From Calcarisporiella thermophila CBS 279.70 (Eukaryota > Calcarisporiellomycota): 64,000 nucleotides of DNA. The translations under genes were made by a program, and so were the position numbers. The notes under the pieces are model-generated. The model did not search any database. It saw nothing but the letters and a program-made list of their open reading frames with translations, and was not told where the DNA came from. Below are positions 11,279-21,617 of this stretch, one piece after another. How positions within the stretch are numbered: position 1 is the stretch's first letter; every line of letters starts with the position of its first letter. The stretch is taken from NCBI RefSeq assembly GCF_041956535.1, contig NW_027192191.1:1065443-1129442 (forward strand), given 5' to 3'.

Positions 11279-13337
11279 TCAGCAGGTCATGCGGACTAAG
11301 CGGTATTCCGCCTTACCCGTCCGCAACACGCATACCATCCCGTCCACCAAATCCTCGCTCGACAGGCGGTGCATAGGATCCTCGACGCGGCGGTTGTTAA
11401 GATAAAACCCATTGGCCCGCACCAGCTTCTGTGCTTCGGCTACCACGGAAGGAAACGAAATTAAGCCCATGAAAGACCAGTTTTTCACTGCAACCGCAAA
11501 CGCAATCACACATAAAACATAACCAAATCCCCCTTGTCTTACTTACATCGTGACCGGCATGCGCCTGCCAACACGGCCACTCGCCCCACCTCCTGCCCGA
11601 TCACCTGATCGGCGGGGAGTGAGATCATTCGTTGGTCGTGCTCGAAGGCGGCCACCAAGTCCGTCCCCCGCACCTTCTCGAGAGATGAGCCGAAGAGGAC
11701 CTCGGTTGCTAGACGCGCCTTTGCAACGCCCTCCTCTACGGACAAGCAATTGGCAAGGAGTTAGCGAAGCGAACCACGTAGACAAAGAATACAAAGCGGG
11801 GGCCTTACTGCCGTGCACGAGTTCGCACGCCTCGTCGGCGAGAAGACGCTGCGCAATCCTGTGCTCCGGGCTCGCCTATTCAAGTCAAACGGGAGGTCAC
11901 TTCTACACGTAAACATCACCCGGGCAAGATGGAGGCTCATACCCTATGCTCTTGCATCACCTCCGCCACCGTCTCCATCGGCAAAAACGTGAAATATCGG
12001 ATGTATTTTTCCACATCCGCGTCCGCCGCCCGCATAAAGAATTGGTAAAAGTCGTAGTACGACGTCATTTTTTCATCCACCCAAATGGCATTGCCGGCGC
12101 TCTTGCCGAATTTCTCTCCGGTGGAAGTGGTGAGGAGCGGGATGGTGAAGCCAAAGGCGGCAGCCTCCGATTCTTCGTCCGGCGCCTCGGGAGATAAGGA
12201 AAGGGCGTCGGCTGGCTTCTTTTTACTGATAAGATCGATGCCTGCGGTGATATTACCCCACTGGTCGCTCCCACCCAGCTAATGGGGGAGTACAGGAGAG
12301 CGAGGTGAAAAAAAAAATGAAGAACCGCCTTGTTAACGAAGGGAAATCCAGGTCAAGTTTCGAGTCTTTTCAGCGATCCTCACCTGGACTTGACACCCCT
12401 TTTCGTGATACAGATGCCAAAAATCATATGCCTGTAGTAGCTGGTATGAAAACTCGGTGAAGCTGATGCCCTGCGTCGACTCCATCCGCGATTTGACGCT
12501 ATAGAGTTCAAAGGGGGGACACGGGTTTACTTCTCTCTGCTAGTCAACTCGATCTCATCCAACTCACAAACCTCTCCTTGGCTAGCATGTTTCCCACTCT
12601 CATAAACCGCCCGATATCCCCCAGAAAATCGAGCACGCCCATGCTACGATACCACTCTGCATTGTTCAGGATCCAGGGCTGCCGAATGACTCCAGGGTTC
12701 CCGCCGCGTGCGCGAAAGTACTCTTCTCCATTCTTAAAGAAACGGTGAAGTTGGGCCTCGATCCGGGCGATGTTATGCTGAAGCGTCTCGGGGGAGAGTG
12801 GCACACGCTCGGTACGGCGGCCTGACGGATCGCCGATGGTGCCCGTGGCGCCGCCGAGCTGCCGATTGTGGAGAGAGTGAGTGTGAGAGAACACGAGACC
12901 AACACCTCCATTCCATGGGAGTCCATGTCGCCCCCTTTTGATTCGTGAATAAACGGACTTACCAGCGCTATAACTTGATGTCCTCGTACATGGAAGTGCA
13001 AGAGTCCTAACAGTGTGACGAGATTTCCAATGTGTAATGACGGCGCTGTCGGGTCCACGCCACAATATACCGTTGTAGGAGATTGGGTGCGCTCGGTGAG
13101 GTGAGGACTCGTAATGGCCTGGATGAGTCCCCGCTCGGTCATAGCAGTTATGACATTCTGGGTGGGTATAGTGGATATGGCACGCGTACCATGGCCAGAG
13201 ATGAATGGCGCCACTCGTCTAAGAAGAGGGAGCATTCTTTGCTGCATCATCTCCAAACCTGAGAGTAAACCAAACCTTTGCAGTGTTTCCCGGTGAAGTG
13301 AAGTGTGACTGAAATTTGTGACTCTGCTTGTATCCAT
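11279..13337 (-). CDS. MSY1: Mitochondrial tyrosyl-tRNA synthetase
   Basis: Seven exons (13337-12963, 12858-12572, 12498-12384, 12278-11943, 11875-11809, 11735-11547, 11439-11279) encode 509 residues. It charges mitochondrial tRNA-Tyr with tyrosine. The class I signature reads LHIGN near residue 102, and the second signature is KFGKS in the fourth exon. [21 protein letters not shown] and the SVKSRM segment are typical of bacterial-type TyrRS. The C-terminal exons form an S4-like RNA-binding domain ([11 protein letters not shown]). The N-terminus before the catalytic domain is basic and free of acidic residues, as in a mitochondrial presequence. Translation could begin at 13337 or at a Met about 30 residues in ([11 protein letters not shown]). 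The second donor is GTTTGT, less common but required by the frame. Confidence 0.92.
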
Positions 13338-14074
13338 GGCAATACTTCCACTAGTTTTCCCATTCCGCGCAGAGTTCGCCTACGACAATGCCTACGTCGG
13401 AGAAAGGGCTCTGCTGCGGGCCACCAGGGGCTGCACAGTCAGCAAGCAAGCACATTCGTGTCAACTTACTCATTTTTCTTTTACAATCCACACTCCGGGG
13501 GCGAGTCGTGAAAGTAAAAAAGATTCCTTTATATATATAGCTTAAATATATATATATAAATACTACAAGAAATACGGAAGAAAGATGAACAATGAACAAA
13601 GAACCGGTTGGGTGACACAGTGGAAGCTTGGCTGAGAAGAAAAATCAGAGAAAAAACAACTGAAAAAAAAAAGTAAAAGGCGTCAGACAAAAACTTTGGA
13701 ATCTTTAATACATTTCTGTACATGAAAATAGGGGAGGGGAGAGAATAAAAAGTATATCCGCTAGAAACAAGAGTGAACAACCGAATATAAAAAAATACTC
13801 GCACAATAATAAAATTGCTCTCAGTACCTTACAAGAGTGAAGTCATAAAACGCTATGATTAAAAGAAAAATCTGTGCCGGCCAAACACTAGGAAAAAAAA
13901 AGTATTGCTGTCATTATGGAACATTGCGACGAATGAAGTTAGAAAAAAAAAAAATGCGAAAAAAAGAGAGGGAAGCATGCGAGAAGAGTGGATTGCAGAT
14001 GGGAAGGGGGTTTGTTTTTTTTTCTATCGCAAACACAGTCAAGAAGGGAATAAGAAAACAAAAATCCGGTATTG
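13338..14074. other. Intergenic region between MSY1 and the forkhead gene
   Basis: 737 bp with A/T runs, including an alternating TA stretch at 13529-13560. It includes the MSY1 promoter side and the forkhead 3' flank. I see no gene. An alternative forkhead frame would extend to 13914. Confidence 0.5.
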
Positions 14075-15197
14075 TTATGGGGTCCTGAACTGAGCCAGTG
14101 GATGCTGCTGTGGGTGATGTGCAGGGGTGCCATATGCAAACTGGGGCGGGTATGGAGCGGCAGAAGGAGACACCAAGCCGCTCAGGGGGTGATAGTAGTG
14201 GGAGTAGTATGAGGTCCAGTAGGGGTGATGGTGGCGATAGGAGGGGGGGCACGCGCCGGCGCTCGCTCTGCGGGGATGGAGGGAGGCGGCGGAGGAGGCA
14301 GAGGAGGCGCGGCCGGGGGGGCGGGCGCGGAGTGTCGCGCGCCGCCTCGTTGATTGTCCAGTAGCCGCCCTTGCCGGACTCGGTGGTGGGCCGCGCATCG
14401 CGGACGAAGATGCGCTTTGTGGTGAGGTTGTGGCGGACCGAGTTCTAAGGCAAGACGAGTTAGTCCACCCGGGGCGGGAGCCGCTGGGCAAGGCCTGCGA
14501 GGCTTACCTTCCAGGTGCACTTTGCGGTGCGGAAGTACTTGTAGTGGGTGAGGATCCATTCGTAGATCTCGCTCACCGTCATCCGCTTTTGCGGGCTCGA
14601 CTCGATCGCGCTTGTGATCATGGTAGCGTAGGAGAGGGAGGGCCGGCCGTCGGGGGTCTCGCCGGGGGCGAGCCGTTGGAGGTCGGGGTCGCCGCTTGCA
14701 TCGTCGACCTTGCCGTCGCCTGCCTCCCCCTCCTCGCCGTCGTCCGTGAGCTCCGACCCCATGCTGCGGAGCAGCAGAGGGGCGGGGGCACGGGGGGCGG
14801 CGCCGGCGAGGGGGGCCTCGGCGGGCTCGTCGCTGACGGCCTGGTGCCGGTCGTCCACCAGCACGGGCGGCTCCAGCATGTCGGCGCTCGACTCCAAGTC
14901 CGGGACGTCGGCCTGGATGGGCGAGGAGAGGAGGGCGTGGAAGCCCTCCTCGGGGTAGCCTGCGCCGTAGAAGTCGGCGGGGTAGCTATGGACATAGCTC
15001 CACCCGCCGCCCATCAGCGGGGTGGCGGGCTGCGGGGCGGGGGCGGGCGGCTGGGGGTTGTTGACGACCATCGCCGACAGGCTTTCGAAGCCCGAGGAGA
15101 AGAAGAGGTGCGGATGGGTATAGGCGTAGGGATCGGCGGCGGCGTCATAGTCCATCGACGGGACGGAAGGAGCGTTGCTTAGCTCATAGTCCTTCAT
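14075..15197 (-). CDS. Forkhead (winged-helix) transcription factor with apparent frameshift
   Basis: Exon 1 is 15197-14508 and exon 2 starts at 14444. The forkhead domain runs from RPSLSYATMI through KRMTVSEIYEWI and, across the intron, WKNSVRHNLTTKRIF to GKGGYWTIN. The recognition helix WKNSVRHNL is intact. The N-terminal 200 residues are acidic and Pro/Ala-rich. After TINEAAR the frame reads an unnatural Arg/Leu/Pro tail that stays open to 13914. A one-base deletion in the C7 run at 14315-14321, or in a second C7 run at 14243-14249, would instead give a Tyr/His/Pro tail (PYWTSYYSHYYHPLSGL) ending at 14075. That tail looks like a real transcription-factor C-terminus. Summed exon length to 14075 is one base over a multiple of three. 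A sequencing error, a polymorphism or a true frame change are all possible. Confidence 0.8.
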
Positions 15198-15270
15198 TTT
15201 GGCTGTTAACGAGTCGGTGTGGGCTTATCCTAAGAGAAGGTCCTGGGGGAAGGGTGCAGTTGAAGGTTGC

Positions 15271-15271
15271 G

Positions 15272-15302
<31 letters not shown>

Positions 15303-15334
15303 GTTGTTGTGTTGTTGTTGTTGTTGCTGTTGTG
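15271..15334 (-). repeat. (CAA)n microsatellite in the forkhead 5' leader
   Basis: A GTT repeat on the + strand reads as CAA/AAC in the forkhead transcript. It lies between the TATA box and the ATG, so it is probably transcribed as 5' UTR. Small interruptions occur (GTGTT and GCT units). Confidence 0.85.
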
Positions 15335-15410
15335 TAGGGGACGGGCCAGAAAGACAGGGAAGAAAACCAGAAAATCCTGTTGTTCCCGCTCGCGGCCTCT
15401 TGTTTTAGAT

Positions 15411-15420
15411 CTTTATATAC
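15411..15420 (-). promoter_or_regulatory. TATA box of the forkhead gene
   Basis: GTATATAAAG reads on the minus strand about 215 bp upstream of the ATG at 15197. It implies a 5' leader of roughly 180 nt that includes the CAA repeat. Confidence 0.5.
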
Positions 15421-15850
15421 GGAGGGGGGGGAGATGGGGCGATGGAGCCGTAGAGTTAAAGTGGGAGCAAAAAAAAACCGGTTGACAGAATGCAGGTCCG
15501 AAGAAGGCACGGCGCAGAAAGGAAAAACGAGCTGGGTGAAAAAAACGGGGAGGCGACGGGAGCCGAATTTAAGAGAGTTGCTCGGCCCTCGCATCAGCAT
15601 CAGGCTCTTCGCTCTTTAACATTATTTTTGGAGTAAGGTTTCTCTGAATGGAGAAGCTTGTTTGTGGCAAACAGTACAGCGATGATTGATTTCTCGGGCG
15701 GGGTAGGAAAAGAGGGTGCAGAGATGGCAAACCGCGCGGTTTCTCAGCCGATAATGCGCACACGCCTCTCCCGCGATTACGATCCATCCTGCGCCCGCCG
15801 TGATGGGGCCGCGCGCGGAGCAATTAATCAGGCTTGCTTGATCAATTTAG

Positions 15851-15864
15851 CCAAACCGGTTTGG
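15851..15864. promoter_or_regulatory. 14 bp perfect palindrome with AACCGGTT core
   Basis: CCAAACCGGTTTGG is its own reverse complement. The core AACCGGTT equals the site known for Grainyhead/CP2 family factors, which also occur in fungi. Binding here is inference. Confidence 0.4.
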
Positions 15865-17783
15865 CCCTTGTGCGGATGCTCTTTAGCGTTAGGTTTAATA
15901 GAGCAGCGTTGGGCGGCCCGGGTGTGTGGAGGAGGAGGCGGGCGGCCTATGCAGGGAGAAAAATGACGCGAGAATCTGCGGGCTCGGGCGGTGCTTATTC
16001 GCTGGCTCCCACCCCCCCCCCCCCCTCTGCTCTCCCAATGCCCAGGCGTGGTCGCAAAGCTCCCGCCATGACGCCGGCGTTGAGCGATTTTCCGCCACTT
16101 CTCCCCCAATCCGTGAGAGAGGAGAGGGCGGCCCATTGGCTGGCAGGGGGGATGAGATGCATAAGATGCGGCCCTCCCTTTGTTTGTTTTCTCCTTGTGT
16201 ATTCGTTCGGGCCCGCCAATCGCGCCGCGCGACAGGCTTCGGAATCCAGATCAGCTGCGAACAGATAACGCGGCGGCGCTGATTGGCCGATGCGCCTTGC
16301 CTATCCGGGGGCGACTCGCGAGCGGCCCTCTTGCTGCCTCGGCTGCCGCCTGGATTCGCATTGCCTCGAATGGCAGGCACAGCTCGGCCAGGTTGGCATA
16401 GGGTTTTTCGGTCCGAGAGGCCAGCTCTGAGGAAACCTTGCGCGGCCCACTCCTGATCTTTCATCCGAAAACGGGGGCTCTTTGCGGGGCACAGAAAGCC
16501 TAGCGCAACAAGGTTTGCCCAATCCCCGCGCTGTGCCACCCGTTAGATCTGCCTGGCGGGAATAGCGATTTGTCACTTCATTAGCGACAAAGACAGGTTC
16601 GAGGCGGCCCGCGTCTGATTCGCCGGCACCCTCGCTTGTGCAAGGGCACATGAACGCTACTCTTGGTGCTAGCATCTCTAGTGCGGTTAATGATCGCGCT
16701 CAAGGAGGAACCCCGCGCGGCTGCGGAATTGGCTGAGGGCCGAGTGGAGGGCAGGTTTCGTGGAGCAGCCGCCTCTGCGCTCGCCGACTTTTTCGTTAGG
16801 CCGCTGCATCTCTCGGCCACCGGCGCGCGCGCCGCCATTGGCTACCGCTTCATGAGTAATCGGGCCCTCGCGCAATAAACCAAGAAAACCGGATAAGAGC
16901 TGGGAACTTTTTCGCACCTCCCGCTGCAGATGCAAGAAAACAACCTTAATCTAAATCCAAGCTGTGGATAAGCCGGGCCTGAGGAGTGGGAAAAACCCAT
17001 GGAGGAAGCGTTTCCTTTAAAATCTAGCCTTCCTCTGCCGCTGCCTTTTTTTTTTCCCACTGCAGCTCTGAGAAGAACCATAATCTGGGTAGGCTTTATT
17101 GTCTTAATGGAGGCTCCATGGCGCGCCGTTTGACTTTAGCGTTGAGATTGACAGAGCCTCGTTGACGAGACGACTGACTTGCGTCAAATCCAAAAGCTAA
17201 TCCCCCATGTGGCCGCCCGCCGGCCCGCCGCCGCCACGCACCTGTCTCCCGCCGCAAGGTAGCCGCATGCGGCCACCGTAGGCTGCGGCCCCTTGGCCAA
17301 AGCCACGCGCTGCGTTCTTCTAGAATGCGTCCTGCTCCGCTCACTTAAGCTTACAGACGCATTTCCCTCCCCGTGGCTTTGAACTCCCAATTTTCGATTT
17401 TAAGGTTGAAGAAGCTTACATAATCAGGGTTGTTTTATCGTGGATTCGTCTTGGAAAAAAAAAAGTATCATGGAAAGAGAGGAGTGGGAAAAGAAAATAT
17501 CGAGCCAAAAAACAACAACGTTTTGAAGGGGAAAAAAAAAAAGAGATAATACAGGGATTTGGTCAGATTGCAGTCGTGTCATGTCAAATGTCTAAAAAAG
17601 ACCACAAAAAAAAAAGAAAATAGTAACAAATAATACCATCTAATATCAGTGAATATACAGAAGCAGTCGAAAGAAGAAAAGAGTAAAAGAAAAAACGCAA
17701 ATATAAGGGGATTTTTAACGAAAATTCAGCATACCTTTGCATATAAACAAGGAAGGGAGTATTCCCCTAAAGCTACTTTATAT

Positions 17784-19527
17784 TTACACGGAATGTCGCG
17801 AAGAAAACGGAGACTCTATCCCCCCCTGAGGATCAAAACCGTCCCTGGCCCCCTGCTCACCCTCACCACCGCATTCGTGCGGCGTTTTGGCATCGGGTGC
17901 CTGAATCAAACTGGGTGTGGGAGAGGCGACCGAGTGCCTGCGCTGCCGCTTAGTCAGGGCAGGGGCGTTCATGCGAGAGCAATAGGTGCCTATCGGGGAC
18001 GCAAGAGCTCTTGCGTTAGCCATCGTCTAACAAGGAGAAGGCAAGCTGGAGGAAGAAAAAGGGGAGACTCACAAAGAAGATTGCCATCGACACTCTGGCG
18101 CCAAAAAATGGAATCCTTGCGCCCGCACCGTTCGCATGCCGTGACCTGGCGGGGAGTGGATCGAGCCACCTTGACACTACCATCGTTGGCTTTGTACCAG
18201 GGTCGAGGCCGGCCGTGGATCTTTTGGCTATCAAGGACGGGGAGAGAGGGCGTCAGTCAATTCTTCTAGGGGAGGGAGAGAAAGGGCGTCCGCCCCCCCC
18301 AGCTCACTCACTAGAGGCCGCAGGCATTGCACAGAAGCTGCTTCCCGTCTGGACAACGGCGCCAGCTCGGAGTCTCCGTCGCGAGGCAATTGGCGCATTC
18401 ACGGCGGGTCACCAGCTTCGACAGCGCTCTCTCTTTCTTCTTTTTGGTCACCAGAGAAAAGCTCCTAGCAGTGGCTGCATAAGTAGTAGTGGGGGAAGAG
18501 GAAGAGGCTATTAGAATGGGGCTGAGGATAAATCTTCCGGGTTGAGCAGACGGGCGGACACAGAGGAATAGTAAAACAAAAAAAAAAGGCAGGATAGAGT
18601 AGATGGAAATAGATTACCCATGATCGAGCCTGGGAAGCACTGGGATATCATGTCTTCATTTCCATGCTCCCCCACCCATTGCCTCACCAAGGTCGTCCAC
18701 CGATCCTCCTCCTCCTCCTCCCCTTCCTGTCCCTCCGCATCCTCGCCTCCCGCCCCGGGGTGGAATTCATACGTCTCCATCCCGGTCTGCGCAAAAGGCG
18801 AGGAGGGGGTGACCGGCTCGGATACCGAGTGGAAGAGAGGGCCCGACCAATTGGGCCCCTCCATGGCCGGCGGATGGCCTGGGTTGATCAGGGATGCCGT
18901 AGAGAGGTTCCACGGTAGATGGAGGAGTTCTCCCTGCGGCAGGGTGGAAGATGGCCAGGTAGAGGAGATGTCGGCTGTGGGCGTAGTTTGTGTGGGTGAG
19001 GAGCAAGGGGGGAGCGCGGAGAGATAGGATAAAGGGGTCAACTGCGAGAGTGGCTGTGAGGAGGAAGAGGAAGAGGGGGGGCTCCAAAGAGAGGAGGCGG
19101 GGTTCATATCATCCTGGGAGCGTCCGCCAAAGGAATACATGAGCCCACTATGGATGGAGGAAATGTCCTGCGGAGCTTGCGGGGACGGTAGAGGAACCTG
19201 CACCTGCTCTCGAAGGAAGATCGAGATCTCGTTCAAGGTTTCGCTGGGTTGCCCCCCGAACTGGCTATGGTAAAGCAAGCTCCTCTCCTCCACTGGTAGC
19301 TCCGGTGTCGCCTCAGCCATCCCTTCGTCGTCGTGTTTTTCTCCCCCATTCCCCGCTCTATTCATCGTCAACGGAGTGCTCCTGTTGGGCTGATTCAACA
19401 TAGGGCTCGAATTGGTCCCATCGTCCATCTCTTCACCCCTCTCCAGCATGGACCTCCTCTTTTTCATTTCCCCATATTCTTCTCCTTCTTTGATGCTTCC
19501 AAGATACTCTTCTCCCTCTTCAACCAT
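17784..19527 (-). CDS. GATA-type zinc-finger transcription factor, two fingers
   Basis: Four exons (19527-18618, 18474-18312, 18227-18073, 17989-17784) encode 477 residues. Exon 1 is a 300-residue Ser/Pro/acidic region typical of activation domains. Exon 2 carries a GATA finger with CANC, about 18 residues including TPSWRRCPDGKQLL, then CNACGLY. Exon 3 continues with QKIHGRPRP, as after GATA fingers. A second finger follows: CERC, 17 residues (SIFWRQSVDGNLL), then CTYC formed across the last intron, followed by a basic KRQRRH tail. The second finger lacks the usual NACG, so it may fold but bind differently. The protein should act in the nucleus at GATA sites. The last intron acceptor was chosen because it completes the CX2C pair and holds the frame. 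Confidence 0.88.
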
Positions 19528-20270
19528 TACGTTGTTTATTTAAACAAAAAGCAAAGCCAAAAAAAAGACTCCCCTGGAAAGGTTCCATCGTACTTCGTCG
19601 TATGTTTATATATATTTTTTATATATACATGGAAATCCGATGTGCGTAGGTAGGTGGGTATAAAGATTAATGGGAGATTAAAAATTCAACCTCTTTATGG
19701 TACAATAAATAAGAGAGCATGTGGTTCTGGACGGAAAATAATGCGCAACATCGTGATATATCACTCAGGGAAAGGTTCCGGGGTTCCATGTCTTTCATCA
19801 CTCTCCATGCGGATTTGACGTTCGATGGCAGCGTTTGGCAAATTTTGAAAATAAGGGGGGCATCTTGCAGCATCATCACCGTGCTTTCAAGGGTGTGACT
19901 CATGCATGTTGTAAAGATTCATGTAAAGGTGGTGGGCAACTCTCCTCCTCTCTTCTTTCTCCTCCCCTAAAAGTGGTTCCCTCCCCCTCCCCCTGGTTGG
20001 ATTTTTTTTTATCTCCACCAGGAATGCACAGAGAGGATTGTGAATTAAAAAGAGAAACGGCGATTTTCATGCTCTATTAAAAAAGGATTACGTATGTAGG
20101 AGTCCTGTGAGTGAAACCAATAAAATAAATAGCAGCTGGGAGGGGAGTAAGAAATAAGGGGAGGGAATGTCGTCACATCCATTGCAAAATAAAAAATGGA
20201 GCATAGCTCAAGTTTCTAATTGCCATCAGCAAGAAAGCGTGGTAGCCATTGTCTTTCCCTACGAAAAGGC
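19528..20270. other. Intergenic region between the GATA and STE14 genes
   Basis: 743 bp holding the GATA promoter (TATA-like run near 19605) and the STE14 3' flank. No gene is seen; open frames are short and lack family features. Confidence 0.5.
19605..19627 (-). promoter_or_regulatory. TATA-rich element upstream of the GATA gene
   Basis: TATATATAAA and a neighbouring TATATATA run lie about 80-100 bp upstream of the ATG at 19527 on the coding strand. Confidence 0.4.
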
Positions 20271-21359
20271 TCACGAAATAAAGGGGATATAGGTGGGGGT
20301 CCGCGACCGATAGGCACGGTAGTCATGTCCAAAAAAACGCACCAGAGTGTGCTCCTCATACTCTATCCTAGAGGAGAAGAAGTTGTGCAGCACAGGCAGG
20401 AACCCAAGCACACATAGAGGATTGCGCAGCATTATCTGGGTACCAAGCGCCCAGTAGTAGAAGCCAAAATAAGAAGGATGGCGGAGGTATCTGATAGCAA
20501 GGGAAAGATTTAAGAAAACAAGCAGGTGGGGTGAGCGAAACTTCGGCTCTGCAAAGTGTGCATTCGGTGAATAAACTCTTACTTGAAGATTCCGGTCGTC
20601 ACTAGTTGATGATGTGGGGTTTTGAAGTCGACGATCTGGTGCGAGAAGTTGGACTTTGCATGCAACATGGCGAGGGTCCGCGCCACTTGTCCTATGAGCA
20701 GTATGAAAAAGCCTAGGGCGATGTTGAGCCGGAGAGGCAAGTAAACATTAGCCTATCAGAAAGCGGGAGGGGAGACGATCTTTTAGCTGGAGATAGATGT
20801 TACCTGTCCAAGAAATGATGGAGAATCCTCGTTTCCACTGAGGGAAAAGGTACAATTCGACTAAGAACTCAACAATGCCTGCGGTGTGAGCCGCCGTGTA
20901 GGCGATGCTATGATTAATAAGGAATGCTACAGGAGAGGGAAGAAAAAAAGAGAGAGAAGAGTAAGGAAGAGCAAGGTAAACAAGATGCGACGAAGGGCCC
21001 TAGCGATGGGATTCTCACGAGCTAGTTCACTTACAATCTAGAGAGAGTTTGGAAGGATTGTAGAGTGCGGTGGCGAAGTATTCCAACACATGAAACACGG
21101 AAATGGCTGCAATGAAGATCCACAGTTGGGGGATGCTGCTGTACAAAGGAAGGACTACGCTTGCTCCAAACAGTGCGCCAAGGCCGAAGCTGTACAGGGT
21201 GATATTCTGAGGTGTATTCTGGCCATCGAGTAAGGCGGCCGTTTTAGGTGGGATGGGGGAGCGAGGGCGAGGCAATGAGCGCGAGGGCAGGCGTATGGAG
21301 CCATTGGCAGGATCAAAGTGATTCGGGGGCGTCTCTTGCGATTCTAGAGGATCATTCAT
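20271..21359 (-). CDS. STE14: Protein-S-isoprenylcysteine O-methyltransferase
   Basis: Four exons (21359-21035, 20926-20804, 20712-20583, 20490-20271) encode 265 residues. It methylates the prenylated C-terminal cysteine of CaaX proteins such as Ras and mating pheromones, in the ER membrane. Several hydrophobic segments are visible (LYSFGLGALFGASVV, LWIFIAAISVFHVLEY, FFILLIGQVARTLAM). The C-terminal catalytic part has SNFSH, LVTTGIFKYLRHPSYFGFYYW, GTQIMLRNP and the EYEEHTLVRFFGHDYRAY motif, all standard for ICMT. The N-terminal 45 residues are Pro/Ser-rich and variable. The third exon starts at a downstream AG because an earlier AG would put a stop codon in frame. Confidence 0.93.
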
Positions 21360-21617
21360 GGTTCTGAAAACGCGACCGGAAGCAGAATCGTCAAGCCTTC
21401 AGGTAGAGTTTGCAAGTCATGAATTCGGAGAGCCAAACCAGTGGCCATTAGGATTTCTTAAACATAGAAATTTGTATTAGAAAGCAAGCAAAATTTAAGG
21501 GGTGAATCTAGAGAGTGTAGTGTCCCATGGGCACATCAGGGGAAAATAAGATCTAACAACCACAAAGAATGCAAATGTTCCTATTTCAAAGCGGTCTGGT
21601 GGCAGGGGGGAGGGAGT

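Larger units (their letters stand above)
15198..17783. other. Long GC-rich intergenic region upstream of the forkhead gene
   Basis: 2586 bp without a credible gene. The 15.6-17.35 kb part is GC- and CpG-rich, which keeps several frames open by chance. It contains at least six CCAAT or ATTGG cores (about 16086, 16135, 16216, 16282, 16507, 16837), a 14 bp palindrome at 15851-15864 and a C-run near 16011-16024. The 17.4-17.8 kb part is A-rich and belongs to the 3' side of the GATA gene. Most of the region is best read as the extended promoter of the forkhead gene. Confidence 0.55.

Noticed and set aside
13529-13560. Alternating TA run as an origin or attachment site
   Set aside because: Simple AT microsatellites recur in several intergenic regions here and nothing specific marks this one.
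15895-16539. Open frame of 214 codons on the minus strand upstream of the forkhead gene
   Set aside because: It lies in GC-rich DNA where stop codons are scarce; composition is irregular and overlapping frames on both strands are equally open.
16600-16640. GGTTCGAGGC-like sequence resembling a tRNA T-arm
   Set aside because: No acceptor stem, D-arm or anticodon arm could be paired around it.
17649-18269. 206-codon plus-strand frame at 17.6-18.3 kb
   Set aside because: It overlaps the GATA zinc-finger exons on the other strand, which have clear Cys motifs.
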